A stretch of 64,000 bases of DNA from Cyclaneusma minus (GCA_037179335.1 JAKZHN010000002.1:1364001-1428000), one strand, 5' to 3'. Counted from the stretch's first letter, positions 9,529 to 20,601 are shown. Numbers and translations: made by a program. Notes: generated by a model from the sequence alone, not told the origin.

Positions 9529-10562
9529 CTTGAATGTGATAAGGGAGCCGCCGGTAGAGATATCGAAGTTGAAAATTGGAAGAAAAAGCAAGAAAGACAG
9601 TGAATTGGAAAGCAGCTCCAGCACTTGCTTTGAGCAGATCTCGTGAAGTCGCAATTGGAGATGCGGATTTGTCAGAAGCCGCGGCAGTAAGTCCTCGTGC
9701 AGAGTCCCACTACCTTAGGGTCGCCAAGTGCCCGCGTACTTAATATCACACCCCAATGCCCCACCTACCCCTCTAACGCGGTGATAAGATAGCAGCGGAT
9801 CAACCTTTTCCCGCCGCGTCGCAGCGCGTCTCCCAAATAATCGATTCGACTTCGAACTCTGAATCTTCATCACGACAACAAAGCAGAAGTCGACCTCGGC
9901 GTGCAATCAAGCTTCAACCGCGCCAACGAACCTCGAGGGTTGCGAGGAGCCCAGAGAACTCCAGAATTGATCTCTTTTGACCAATTCTGACCTCTGCTTC
10001 CTTCAACTGCTCGTCTCGACGTCCTGCGCACGTGAATCACCTGCTCTGTACGACCGACAAGTCTCCTCGTCACCACTGCCTCCTTTCTTCCTCCACCCAA
10101 CTCCACCCAACTCTACGCAGCTCCACAGATCCCGACTAATTATCCATCTTCACAGTTGCGATCCTGCCCGCTTCAATTGAACTGCCTCGATTGACCTGCT
10201 TCAATCGATCAGCTTCCTGCGCCCGCAACCCCGAAGTTGCCGCAGACCAAGTAAGTCTACGCATCCCCAGCCCGTCTGCGCTCCATCTACTTTTTGGCTT
10301 CTACATCTACCCTCGAGGCAGCTGTGCAGCTTCACGTCAACCAGTGGCCATATCACACGTCCCTCGCCTAATGTGCTCTGTGTCTACACTATCTACACCA
10401 CACCCTCCATCCTCTGTTCCACACCCTCCAACCTCTGCACCGCACCCTCCACCTTCACGTTCACCACAGCTTACAGATACGAAGAACAGACAAACTCACC
10501 GACAACTGAACGAAACACCTCAACTCCCACAGCTCTTCGAGTACCATCCATGCTTGCCCAGC
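9529..10562. promoter_or_regulatory. Divergent promoter region and long leader of the SNF2 gene
   Basis: This stretch separates the two divergent starts of GSH2 and the SNF2 gene and must hold both promoters; no clear TATA box stands out. The plus-strand part (about 9980-10560) is pyrimidine-rich, as fungal 5' leaders are. A perfect donor GTAAGT at 10251 and an acceptor TTACAG ending at 10476 suggest a 226-nt leader intron. The frame is open from 10191, but the 124 codons before ATG 10563 are Pro/Ser-rich and look like leader, not protein. Confidence 0.45.
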
Positions 10563-13500
10563 ATGGCCAGCGCATCAGATGATGGAGACCCATGGGATTG
10601 GGGCATTGACCGCGTCGCTCGTGAGCTCTGCACAGACCAGCGCTCATGGACGCTGCCAACGCCGACCAGCTTACTGCCAGACCCGGTGGCATTGGAGAAG
10701 TCTCTGCGCGAGCAGGAGCTGAACGGATTCACTCTTCTTTGCCACACCTCAGACCGCGTCCTCAAAGATGATCTTGGCATTGCGTCCATAGGTCGTCGAG
10801 CCACCATCCAAGATGGCATCCGGCAACTGCGACGTCAAAGCCAGAAGTACCAGCAGCGGAGTCAGCAAGATCGTCAGCAAGATCAGCAAAGTCTCGCGGC
10901 TCTTGCCAGACTTCTGATTTCCCAGCATGGTCCAATGTTCCAGTCGGCTCAGGTGCAGCTTTCTCCCGGACATCTTCTCGACAATCAAGCGCACCAGCCA
11001 AGCCCTGTCCAAGCCCCAACCCCCGTGACACCGACACCAACCGCATCGGACCCCAATCACATGGCCATGGTTCTTTACGGTCAAGAATCGAGGCCAGATG
11101 ATGAGCCCGTCCCCAGCGATGCATGGGCTGCCGGCGAGAACGGCCACAAGCGGCGAAGACTTGACCTGTCAGCTCTGCAGACCCGCCCCTTGGGTTATCG
11201 ATCACCTAGTCCAGTTGATGTCGATGAAGCTCGTGGTGCAACTAACGGCCCTGTTTCCATGAATATCTCGTCTGCCCCGAACAGTCCCGACGATGATTCT
11301 TCAAAGAAACGCAAACGAATTCAGCCCACTTTTGTCAGGCATCTTCCTGCTGGTCGCTCGAACACGGTGCAGCCAGCGCCTACTCCGACCACAGCAGAGG
11401 CTTCTGATACTCCCAGCTCTGTGGAGCCCGAACCCACTCCGACGGATGACATTGGTGGCCCGGGTACCGTGGACCAGGGTGCACCCTTACCACAAGATCT
11501 TCATGAGCAACAAGTCTCTAGTGACGCCCAGATAGCTGCGGAGTCACCACCTCAAAACAGTGCTACCGCGAAGCGCCTTCCTCCCGTCAATGCTCGCACC
11601 AAGTCATTGGGGTATCTGGGAAGAAATAGGTTGACCGTCGACGAGGTCTTCTATGGCAAATCTGCTATTGGAGAGATCTTGAAGGATGACCCCAAAGATC
11701 CCAACGATGAGAACGTCGAATATGTCGACCGTTCATTGAACGAGGGACCACGGACCATTCCCGTCGGCCGTCGACTGTACGTCGCTAAGTTGATGAAGCG
11801 CTTCCTACGCCAGCCCAGACGGACGTTCAAGCGCGGTGACAAACTCTACACCGCCATTACGCCGTATCCGCCTTGTTTAGTCCCTAGGACCCATGCACCC
11901 TCTTTCACGCTTTACCAGATCTTAGATGATGGCAAAGTACAAGCTACAAGAGAAGATATTACCAAATGGCCCGAAGCAGAAGAGAGCACAGAAAAGACTA
12001 CTGTGCAGGGTCTTGGAGATCCAAGCTTATATGAGCTTATGGATTTTGAGAGAGACCTGGCGCACTGGAAGGACAAACCCTCTGAGTTGTTGCCTGTATT
12101 TGGCGAGTCTGGCAGCGAAAATGAGTTATCCACGGATGCGTGGAACGACTACGTCAAAGAACATGGTCACCCCGATGAGAATGTGCCTATCAAGAATGGA
12201 CCGACGAGGAAAAGGCCCGCACTATCTGCATCGGAGATCGAGGCAGCGATCGACGAGCGCATTGACAAGTTCAAGGCTGAGTGGACTGCCAAGAGACTCC
12301 CAATGCTCCGAAACCAGGCTCATCGAATCTGGTGCAAAGCGGTGCGTGATCGAAACAGGAAGGAACTTGTCAAGCGCCACCAGGCAGATTTGGCTCACCT
12401 CGACAACAAGAGGATTCCTGACTTGCGCGAAAAGATCACCGGCTCGCTTAAGACATTAAGGAAAGCTCAAGATGTTTATCGTCTATGCAAGGGTATGCAG
12501 CCGAGCATCGAAAATCGCGAGGAATTAGCTTTCAGAATAACCCTTCTAGGGAGCAAGAAGGAACCACCTAAGCCAGAAAGAAAGGCCGCAAGAGTTGCCA
12601 AGAAGGCCGCGATCTTGGCCAAGGAGGGTGACGGCGAGTCCCTGGATGACGTTTCAGATGACGATGATGGAGGCTTGACAGATTTCATTGCGTCCGATGA
12701 AGAACTCGAAAGTAGTTCCGCGGATGATGAGCGAGACGATGATTCTGACACCCCGATGCATGATTCCCTCTCGCCGTCCCATGTCAATGACCAAGAGATG
12801 GCGGATGCACCAAGTCAGGTCGACTCACCGTCAATGGTCAGGACTGATGATCGCTCTGATGCCGAATCTCAGATTCCACTATCGTTGCCAAGGCCAAAAT
12901 CGACAACCCCGCCTGTGGGCCGTAACGCAGCATCATCAACCCAAATTGCTCCGGTTATTGACCTCACGAACACTTCTTCCGATGCGGAGTACCATACTCC
13001 CGCTTCTGTTGCTGCTGGGACCTCAGCTGAAAATCCGATTGAGGTCTACACTCCGGAAAAGAAACGTTCAGGGTCACCCATTGACTTTTTGACCCCGAAT
13101 AAAGATTCCAACGATGAGAAATCTTCGCCGTCGCGAGGTAAGAGCAGAATCCGGTTGACGATCAAGTCGCCGGCGAGCCCCAAAACCAAACTCAAACTCT
13201 ACTCGTCCAGTGCAAGCGCGCCCGGCACGTCAACATCGAGTCCTCTTTCACAGACTGTGAAAAGCGCTGACGAACATCCCGTCCCAGACCCGCTGCCAGA
13301 CCTTAGTGACCTGGATGCGATTCTCAAAGTCAAGTACAAGACGTGGGAGAGTATTGAAGACCGTGAAAGGCTTGTGGCAAGGGTATTTCACAGGATGTCC
13401 AAAGATGCGGAACGTTTCAGTCTACTTGAACTCGCTCAAGACATCAAGCCGGTTCATCTGTGGCAGAAAGTGATGGATGTTGCCAAAGCAGGCCTGGAAG

Positions 13501-16500
13501 GGGTTGCGCGCCTTCCATCCATTGATCAGGACGCCGCGTCGGCCTTGAAGGGACTCGGTCGAATCTTTGAGATGTGGATTGACTGCAAGCATTACCTGCC
13601 ACGCCCAAAGACTTCTCCCGAGTTTGTTGCCAAACTAGGCAAGAACCAGAACGAATTTGTGGCTTTCCACGCACTCTGCCAATCACTTCTCGACATCTAC
13701 ACACAGCGGTCAAAATCCGGCTTTAGCGACGAGGATGATGAGGACGACGAAGAACCTCGTTCTGCGAACAGAAGGGCAGCGCAACGAGGTGGCAACGGCA
13801 GTGCCAGTAATGATAATGCCAGCAATGGAGAGGCCGATGCTGATGAGTCTGTACAACCACCGTCGTCGCGCAAAGTTGTTCAGAGAAGACGAGTCGTCCA
13901 AGACAAAGAGGCCATGAGCCAAAGACAAAGGGAGAAATCACGTGCGGAAGAGCATGAGCAGCGTGTGAAAAGCAACAAGAAGGCCATAGAAGCCGACAGC
14001 CTCAACGTCGCTGCTGGACGTAAGATTATCAACGAGGGCAAACAAGAAGAGCACGGCTTCGTTTACCTTAACGACAATATTGCAAAGCAAGCCAAAGACC
14101 ATCAGACCAAGGGTATCCGATTCATGTGGCAGCAGATCATTGAGGATCGTCAACAGCAGCAGGGTTGTCTTCTTGCCCACACAATGGGCTTGGGAAAGAC
14201 AATGCAGACAATCTCATTCCTTGTTACAGTCGCAGAAACCAAAGCATCAGAGGACAAGACAATCAGTTCGCTGATCCCAGATGACCTCCTACAGTCAAGG
14301 ACACTGATCCTTTGTCCTCCAGCTCTTGTCAACAACTGGTACGAGGAGCTGGTCTACTGGGCTCCCGACAAATTGCTTGGAGAGTATTTCACTATCACCG
14401 CGACCATGAAGCACGACGAGGATCGCCTAGCCACTGTCGATGACTGGTATACCCGTGGTGGCATTCTGTTAATCGGGTACAGCATGTTCCGAGCCATCAT
14501 GAACAATAACAAACGTTCTCCCGAGCAACAGAAACAGCTGGAAGAACAGCTCATTGGCGGCCCAAATCTCATCATCGCAGACGAGGCACATTACCTCAAG
14601 ACTGCGAAGAGCCAGCTAACGGAATTGGCCTTGAAATTTCCGTGCAAGCGTCGCATAGCCTTGACAGGTTCTCCACTGGCCAACAGCGTGGCAGAGTACT
14701 ACGCCATGATCTCTTGGATATCGCCCAATTTTCTTGGCCCGCCGAAGGACTTCAATGCTAACTTTGTCCTGCCAATCCAAGACGGTCTTTACACTGATAG
14801 TACCCCCGCGCAACGCCGACGCAGTCTGAAGAGACTGACAGCCGTGAAGAATATGATCTCACCAAAAGTGAATCGAGCGGATATGGCCGTGTTGACCGGC
14901 ATGCCTACCAAGACTGAGTTCGTCATAACCGTCCCCTTGACGCCCTTCCAAACGGATCTTTACCGACTCTACGTTCGTTTTGCGAAGTCAAACACAGGTG
15001 AGGATGATGTGGCAAAATCGACAGGACAACTGAGACATGCACTCTTGTGGAAGTGGTTGGCAGTGCTGAAATTGATTTGCAATCACCCGCAATGCTTCAT
15101 CGATCGCATACTCAAGAAGTCAGATACCCGCGACGACATGGAGGAAGTGCCACAGGACTCCAGCCTGGAGGAAGAAACACGTGCGGTACTCGAAAGATAT
15201 GGTCCAGATTCCGGCGCAGCCCGCCACTCACACAAGGTGCTAATACTCCTTGACATTCTCGAGGCATCAAGGGTGGCGGGAGACAGAGTCCTCATATTCT
15301 CACATTCCATTCCGACTCTTGACTTTCTTGAAACCGCCTTGACTTCCACCGGACGAGAATTTTACCGCTTAGACGGAACTACAAAGATTGGTGGCAGACA
15401 AGAGACGACAAAGGAATTCAACAAGGGGTCCATTGGAATTTATCTTATCTCCACGAAAGCTGGCGGCGTTGGAATCAATCTTCAGGGTGCGAATCGAGTA
15501 GTGCTGTTCGATTTTGACTGGAATCCAACCCACGAAGAACAGGCAGTCGGTCGTGCCTACCGCATTGGACAGAAAAAGTCATGCTATGTCTACAAGTTTG
15601 TCACTGGAGGGACTTGGGAGGCGAAAATGCACAACCAGGCGGTGTTCAAAACGCAACTTGCATCACAAGTTGTCGATAACGAGAACCCACAAGCTTGTGC
15701 GAAAAGGAACTATGGGGAGTATCTCAAAGAACCCGAAGAGGTGAAACAGAAGGACTTCGCTCCTTTCAAGGGCAAAGACCCTGATGTGTTGGACGGAATA
15801 ATTGCGAGTCAAGAAAAAGAGCGCACGATTCACGAACTCGATCTCACGGACAGTTTCCGAAAGCCCGACGAGGATGTTTTCGAACCCAGCCCGGAGGAGA
15901 GAAAGGAGATAGAAGAAGACAGGCTCCTCATAACAGACCCGGCGGAATGGCACCGAGTTCGAGCCGCGAGAGAAGCCGAACAGAAGGCTCAAGAGCAAGC
16001 TCAGTTCCGAGCTCAGCAGGAACAAGGTCGACAAGAGGTCCTTGGTCTTCAACAGCGTGTGGAAACCGCACCACCGACTCGTCCCGCCGTGCCCTCGCCA
16101 GACCAGATACCGCCAGCTTCGTCGGCGACCAGACTACAAGTTGCCCCACAACCAAACCCGGTTCGCCAAGGGCCAGAACATAGCAGTGGTAACACGAGTC
16201 CAGTATTGACCGGAAATGCTAAGTCCGGACAGCCTGTGCAGGCGTCAGTCAGCCAATCGAGCGCGGCACAACCTGCTGTTGCTCAAGACGAACAGGCTAG
16301 CTCAAAGTGTCCGCAGACTCCCCCGGATCGCGCCAACATCACCCCCAAACGCAAATCACCAGGCAACAGCACCATGCTCAGGGACAGGTTGTACGAGGTC
16401 ATCGCGCCCTGCGTCCTTCCGCCACCTGATTTTCGCGGCTACGGAGCCATACAATTCCGGACTTTGAAGATCTGCAACCTGATCGTCGGTCGCATGGAGG

Positions 16501-17006
16501 ACCGCCTTGGTACTGGATTGCCCAAGAGTGCACCAGACAAGCTTCTGAGTCATCTACAGGGCGACAAGCCGTTGTGCGAAATGTTGGTATCTGGCAAGAC
16601 ATCGCCTGAATCATTCGTCGCATCGATTCTAGGCCCCTTGCCAGTATCCAGCGCAGTCAAGAACCGTACAAACACTGAGACCAGCCTGCCCGAAGGCGCA
16701 TCCGCGAAGTCAGTCAATAAGGCGCAATCTACGGAACCTCGCTCGAATTCCCCTGTGCCTGCATCGCAGCACAGACCGTCGACCAAGAAAGGCACTACAA
16801 AAGTGCTCGCGGAAGCTCGCGATGGCGAAGACGTATCCTCACCGGCACGGGTAGGCATGCCGCCCCCTAAGCCCTCAACCCGCCCCAGCACACCTGTGCC
16901 GTCAAGCGACGCCCCTGAAGCTCCTGCGAATTCCACGTCCCTTGTCAATACGGTGATGAATGGGTGGAAGGGTATTGGAAGTGCGCTGGGTCTATCACCA
17001 AAATAA
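10563..17006 (+). CDS. SNF2-family chromatin-remodelling ATPase (ATRX/ARIP4-like) with N-terminal SAM-like domain
   Basis: This is a large nuclear DNA translocase of the SNF2/Rad54-like group (2147 aa, uninterrupted). Residues about 10-95 (WGIDRVARELC...LREQELNGFTLL) look like a SAM domain. A long disordered stretch with acidic runs follows. The helicase core has motif I MGLGKT (Lys 1212), motif II DEAH (1340-1343), motif III LTGSPLANS, motif V GGVGINLQGANRV and motif VI QAVGRAYRIGQ (from 1660). The tail is disordered and Gln/Pro-rich. ATG 10563 is chosen because MASASDDGDPWDWGIDRV leads straight into the SAM-like domain. The insertion pattern between motifs fits the ATRX/ARIP4 branch better than Rad54 or ISWI, but that is inference. 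An intron near the 3' end (about 16972-17059) could bypass the TAA and append a zinc-cluster exon; see 17060-17316. Confidence 0.9.
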   Translation: MASASDDGDPWDWGIDRVARELCTDQRSWTLPTPTSLLPDPVALEKSLREQELNGFTLLCHTSDRVLKDDLGIASIGRRATIQDGIRQLRRQSQKYQQRSQQDRQQDQQSLAALARLLISQHGPMFQSAQVQLSPGHLLDNQAHQPSPVQAPTPVTPTPTASDPNHMAMVLYGQESRPDDEPVPSDAWAAGENGHKRRRLDLSALQTRPLGYRSPSPVDVDEARGATNGPVSMNISSAPNSPDDDSSKKRKRIQPTFVRHLPAGRSNTVQPAPTPTTAEASDTPSSVEPEPTPTDDIGGPGTVDQGAPLPQDLHEQQVSSDAQIAAESPPQNSATAKRLPPVNARTKSLGYLGRNRLTVDEVFYGKSAIGEILKDDPKDPNDENVEYVDRSLNEGPRTIPVGRRLYVAKLMKRFLRQPRRTFKRGDKLYTAITPYPPCLVPRTHAPSFTLYQILDDGKVQATREDITKWPEAEESTEKTTVQGLGDPSLYELMDFERDLAHWKDKPSELLPVFGESGSENELSTDAWNDYVKEHGHPDENVPIKNGPTRKRPALSASEIEAAIDERIDKFKAEWTAKRLPMLRNQAHRIWCKAVRDRNRKELVKRHQADLAHLDNKRIPDLREKITGSLKTLRKAQDVYRLCKGMQPSIENREELAFRITLLGSKKEPPKPERKAARVAKKAAILAKEGDGESLDDVSDDDDGGLTDFIASDEELESSSADDERDDDSDTPMHDSLSPSHVNDQEMADAPSQVDSPSMVRTDDRSDAESQIPLSLPRPKSTTPPVGRNAASSTQIAPVIDLTNTSSDAEYHTPASVAAGTSAENPIEVYTPEKKRSGSPIDFLTPNKDSNDEKSSPSRGKSRIRLTIKSPASPKTKLKLYSSSASAPGTSTSSPLSQTVKSADEHPVPDPLPDLSDLDAILKVKYKTWESIEDRERLVARVFHRMSKDAERFSLLELAQDIKPVHLWQKVMDVAKAGLEGVARLPSIDQDAASALKGLGRIFEMWIDCKHYLPRPKTSPEFVAKLGKNQNEFVAFHALCQSLLDIYTQRSKSGFSDEDDEDDEEPRSANRRAAQRGGNGSASNDNASNGEADADESVQPPSSRKVVQRRRVVQDKEAMSQRQREKSRAEEHEQRVKSNKKAIEADSLNVAAGRKIINEGKQEEHGFVYLNDNIAKQAKDHQTKGIRFMWQQIIEDRQQQQGCLLAHTMGLGKTMQTISFLVTVAETKASEDKTISSLIPDDLLQSRTLILCPPALVNNWYEELVYWAPDKLLGEYFTITATMKHDEDRLATVDDWYTRGGILLIGYSMFRAIMNNNKRSPEQQKQLEEQLIGGPNLIIADEAHYLKTAKSQLTELALKFPCKRRIALTGSPLANSVAEYYAMISWISPNFLGPPKDFNANFVLPIQDGLYTDSTPAQRRRSLKRLTAVKNMISPKVNRADMAVLTGMPTKTEFVITVPLTPFQTDLYRLYVRFAKSNTGEDDVAKSTGQLRHALLWKWLAVLKLICNHPQCFIDRILKKSDTRDDMEEVPQDSSLEEETRAVLERYGPDSGAARHSHKVLILLDILEASRVAGDRVLIFSHSIPTLDFLETALTSTGREFYRLDGTTKIGGRQETTKEFNKGSIGIYLISTKAGGVGINLQGANRVVLFDFDWNPTHEEQAVGRAYRIGQKKSCYVYKFVTGGTWEAKMHNQAVFKTQLASQVVDNENPQACAKRNYGEYLKEPEEVKQKDFAPFKGKDPDVLDGIIASQEKERTIHELDLTDSFRKPDEDVFEPSPEERKEIEEDRLLITDPAEWHRVRAAREAEQKAQEQAQFRAQQEQGRQEVLGLQQRVETAPPTRPAVPSPDQIPPASSATRLQVAPQPNPVRQGPEHSSGNTSPVLTGNAKSGQPVQASVSQSSAAQPAVAQDEQASSKCPQTPPDRANITPKRKSPGNSTMLRDRLYEVIAPCVLPPPDFRGYGAIQFRTLKICNLIVGRMEDRLGTGLPKSAPDKLLSHLQGDKPLCEMLVSGKTSPESFVASILGPLPVSSAVKNRTNTETSLPEGASAKSVNKAQSTEPRSNSPVPASQHRPSTKKGTTKVLAEARDGEDVSSPARVGMPPPKPSTRPSTPVPSSDAPEAPANSTSLVNTVMNGWKGIGSALGLSPK

Positions 17007-17059
17007 CTTTGAAGTTACATCCACTGACTTGACAATTCGGTGCTCCGAATAGCGGCTAG

Positions 17060-17316
17060 ATAGGACGAGCACACCGAGAATCAGCAAGCCCCGCTGCCAG
17101 CGCTGCCTCGACAACAAGAAGGGCTGTGATCGCCAACGCCCTTGTCAACGATGCAAAAATGCCGGTCTCAGCGCTGACCAGTGTGTGAGCGAAGACGTGG
17201 ACAAGAATCGCAAGGGCCGAACAAGATCAAAACCACTGCCAGCCTGGGCTCTCAAAGACATTGAGGCCGCGAGATCAAGAGACGGTAGTCAACAGCCCTC
17301 GGCGCGATCTCCTTGA
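17060..17316 (+). CDS. Zn2Cys6-like zinc-cluster exon, probable alternative 3' end of the SNF2 gene
   Basis: This open frame has no ATG of its own. It encodes PRCQRCLDNKKGCDRQRPCQ then RCKNAGLSADQC, spacing C-x2-C-x6-C-x5-C-x2-C-x9-C, which is the fungal binuclear zinc-cluster pattern with its basic loop, and stops at TGA 17314-17316. The preceding SNF2 frame ends at TAA 17004-17006. Donors at 16972 (GTATTG), 16981 or 16990 paired with the acceptor GCTAG ending 17059 join the two frames in phase, and CCACTGAC near 17020 is a good branch site. The spliced protein would be about 2221 aa and end GRTRSKPLPAWALKD...SARSP. It could also be a gene remnant. The zinc pattern is seen directly; the joining is inferred. 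Confidence 0.55.
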
Positions 17317-17944
17317 ACACGCGTGTACAAAACCCATCTTTCCTTGCTCTTTCACGGTGGTGACGCTTGTCATCATTACAAAAAAAAATTCAAAAACCAG
17401 CCCTTGCCCCACAGAAAAACAGAACCAAAAAAAAAAACGTTCAGACCGGCAAATTTCAAGCCGCGAAATCGGCCTCCACTTGATTCTTCATCAATGGCTT
17501 ACGACTTCGACGAATCACGCCTCTTACGCATGCATCTCCGGACATAGTCGCTTCCACTTTCGACATCGTCTTCCATTGTGCTTATCATATTGCAACAAGT
17601 CGCATGATACCCTGGCAGCGAAGGCGTTTTGGTCTGGAAAAGGACAGTGATGGCGTTCTGGGTGGCATGCATGAAATGGACATTATGCCCGTGAATGAGC
17701 GCTCTCTGAGTGTGCTCTGGGAGACCTGGATGGCAAAAAGGCCAGACATGTGCACAGGGAGATTGCTAGAGGAGGAGCGATGGGTGCGTTTGGCTCTGCA
17801 GCGCTGAAGGACTCGGCAGAGCGCGATAGGTACCTAGCTACAGCAGCAATAAAAGCTTTACAGCAAACACTTGTGCCCGATGCAGTGAAAAGTGACGGGT
17901 TTTTCTCGGTGATACCAGGCAGTGATCGAGGATTTCGTGAACTA
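17317..17944. other. Spacer downstream of the SNF2 gene
   Basis: A-rich tracts lie at about 17381 and 17430. Overlapping open frames on both strands at 17604-18022 show no family motif and are read as chance. No gene is supported. Confidence 0.45.
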
Positions 17945-18059
17945 CAGTGGGGGGAAAGAGTCTCTGTACCAATATACGAAGCAAGTGAAGTCTTACAGCA
18001 CAGCAAAATATTGAAATGTTGACCTTTAGGGGGGTACAGAGATTTCTTTCCCCTTACTG
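17945..18059. mobile_element. 115-bp MITE with Tc1/mariner-like ends and TA flanks
   Basis: The left end CAGTGGGGGGAAAGAGTCTC continues TGTACC. The right end, reverse-complemented, is CAGTAAGGGGAAAGAAATCT followed by CTGTACC, so the terminal repeats are about 27 bp. TA dinucleotides flank it (17943-17944 and 18060-18061), as expected for Tc1/mariner insertion. The loop of about 60 bp carries no gene. The first bases match the ends of the MITE at 28298. Confidence 0.75.
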
Positions 18060-18670
18060 TACGCCGTTTTCTCCCACCACTGCCCAGGAGAGGGGCGGGT
18101 ACATGTAAGGAAAGGAAGCTAGTCTACGAAGTCCCCAATTAGTCGCGAGTCTCATCGGTTGAGACGGAATCAGGCTCGATTTCATCCGTTCAAACCGGAG
18201 TAGCCGGCTACACCGGCACACTTGCAAAAACTGAGAAGAGGAGCGACTGACGTTAGCCAGGACTTCAAACTTCAAGTAAGAAACTTCGAATGACAGCTCG
18301 AGTGAAAATGCATCGAGGCGGAAAAGAAAGCGGCACTCCTCGGTGGGAATTGGAGAATGCGGGGAAGAGGCGAACAAAGGCAAAAGAAGGTTGCGACCGC
18401 GCCGATCGAGGTCAAGCCACGGTTTGCGAGCAGCCAATCACGCGGCCGCAGTTGCTCAGCTAAGTGCGGATGTCCCAGCTTCCAGGCTGAGGTTTAGCTT
18501 CTGGGCTTGCTGACTAATCCACATCGCCCTTCGCTCATGGTCATCGACATCGCCGCCTGTGTCGAGCGAGACCTCCCCTTTCCTCTCTACCAACCTCCAA
18601 GTCGCTCTCGTCAAACGTGCGACCCGACCCCGAGACAAGCAATCCGCCCGAATCCACCGAATCAGCAACC
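18060..18670. promoter_or_regulatory. 5' flank of the ALAS gene
   Basis: No gene is seen. The last 120 bases before ATG 18671 are pyrimidine-rich (TTTCCTCTCTACC and similar), consistent with a fungal leader. No TATA box or clear operator can be named. Confidence 0.4.
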
Positions 18671-20601
18671 ATGGACTCGGTCCTCCGCCAATCGAAGACC
18701 ATGTGTCCGTTTTTGAAGAAGACGTCGCCGGCTACCCTCCGTTCGCTGTCGACCGCCGTCAGCCGCAACCATGCTGCTCTGATCTCCCCCGGCGGCGGTG
18801 CTATGAGCAACCTGCAGACAATCGCTCGCCGCTGCCCTGTCATGGGCAAGGCCATGGCTGTTCAGAGTGCCAAGTCCGGCAGAGCTGGTCTTGGTGGCGT
18901 TGGCTCCATCGCTGCTATTCGCGCTCTCTCTGGTCACTCCAAGACCGGCAAGGCCAAACTGCACACCAGTCGTACGCACGAAGCCAGGGCCGTCGACGGC
19001 ATTGCTTTCACTCACAATGCCGGTATAAGCCATCTCTCGCCCTCTTCAATGACGCATACTAACGAAAATTCTGTTTAGCCCCACCGTTGACGAAACCCGC
19101 AAAGCAGGCTCGTCCCTCTATCAATCCCTCCGAGTACCATGGCTCAGGCACCGCCAAGTTCGACTATGAGCAGTTCTACCAAGAGCAGCTTGACAAGAAG
19201 CACAAGGACAAGACCTACCGCTACTTCAACAACATCAACCGTCTGGCTAAGGAATTTCCCCGCGCCCACCAGGCCAACCCCGAAGAACGCGTTACAGTAT
19301 GGTGCTCCAACGATTACCTCGGGATGGGTCGCAATCCACAAGTCCTCAAGACTATGCACGAAACCCTCGACACCTATGGCGCCGGCGCCGGCGGTACTCG
19401 CAATATTTCCGGCCACAACAGGCACGCCGTGAACCTGGAGAAGACTATCGCCAAACTGCACGCGAAGGAGGCAGCTTTGGTATTCACATCTTGCTACGTT
19501 GCAAACGACGATACGTTAGCCATGTTAGGGAGCAAGCTCCCCGATTGTGTGTTTCTCTCCGACAGTCTGAACCATGCTTCCATGATTCAGGGGATACGGC
19601 ACTCCGGCGCCAAGAAAATTGTCTTCAAGCACAATGACGTGGCCGACCTAGAAGCAAAGCTCGCCTCCCTGCCCGCCCACGTTCCCAAGATTATTGCCTT
19701 CGAGTCCGTATACAGCATGTGCGGTTCGATTGCTCCCATCGAAGCCATCTGTGATCTAGCGGACAAGTATGGTGCTATCACCTATCTGGATGAAGTCCAT
19801 GCTGTTGGCATGTACGGACCACATGGCGCGGGCGTTGCGGAGCATCTTGATTTCGAGGCACACGCTGCCGGCAAGCCTCGTGGAACGGTGATGGACCGCG
19901 TTGACATCATCACTGGTACCCTAGGCAAAGCGTATGGTTCCGTTGGCGGCTACATTGCTGGTACCGCCAAACTCGTGGATATGATCCGCTCGCTTGCGCC
20001 TGGCTTTATCTTCACGACATCCCTCCCGCCCGCAACCATGGCTGGAGCCAGAACTGCAATCGAGTACCAGATGAACTACGCCGGCGATCGCCGCCTGCAA
20101 CAACTGCACACCAGAGCAGTGAAAGATGCATTGGACGAGAAGGACATTCCCGTTATGCCAAACCCTAGCCACATCATTCCGGTTCTGGTCGGCAACGCAG
20201 AGCTTGCCAAACAAGCATCCGACCTTTTACTGGATAAGCACGGCATCTACGTGCAATCCATCAATTATCCAACCGTTCCAGTCGGTCAGGAACGTCTTCG
20301 CATCACGCCCACCCCGGGCCATGTTCGCGAGTATCGCACTCATCTTGTTGAGGCGCTTGACAGTGTTTGGGAAGAGCTTGGCATCAAGCGTACTTCGGAA
20401 TGGGCTGCGGAGGGTGGTTTCCTCGGTGTTGGTGAAACCGAGGACATCAAGGGTGTTAACGATCCGATTTGGACAGATAAACAGCTTGGATTGGAGGAGG
20501 TAACCAAGGAGATGAAGGCTCGTGGTCCGTTGGGTGTGCTCGAGGCCCTGCTTGAGCGTGAAAAGGGCGAGACTGCTGCCGCTGTTGCAGCGGCTGCCTA
20601 A
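18671..20601 (+). CDS. HEM1: 5-aminolevulinate synthase, mitochondrial
   Basis: This PLP enzyme condenses glycine with succinyl-CoA to give 5-aminolevulinate, the first step of heme synthesis, in the mitochondrial matrix. The model is join(18671..19022,19079..20601), 624 aa. The single 56-nt intron begins GTATAA, has the branch site TACTAAC and ends TTTAG. The basic N-terminus contains two Cys-Pro heme-regulatory motifs, MCPFLKK and RRCPVMGK, known in ALAS to let heme limit import or activity. The core begins FDYEQFYQEQLDKKHKDKTY. It holds WCSNDYLGMG, the glycine-rich GAGAGGTRNISG, DEVHAVGMYG and the PLP-lysine motif TGTLGKAYGSVGGY. The length fits fungal ALAS. ATG 18671 is the first ATG that keeps the presequence. 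Confidence 0.97.

Noticed and set aside
17604..18022. Possible small gene between SNF2 and HEM1
   Set aside because: Frames are open on both strands, no motif, and the region runs into a MITE.
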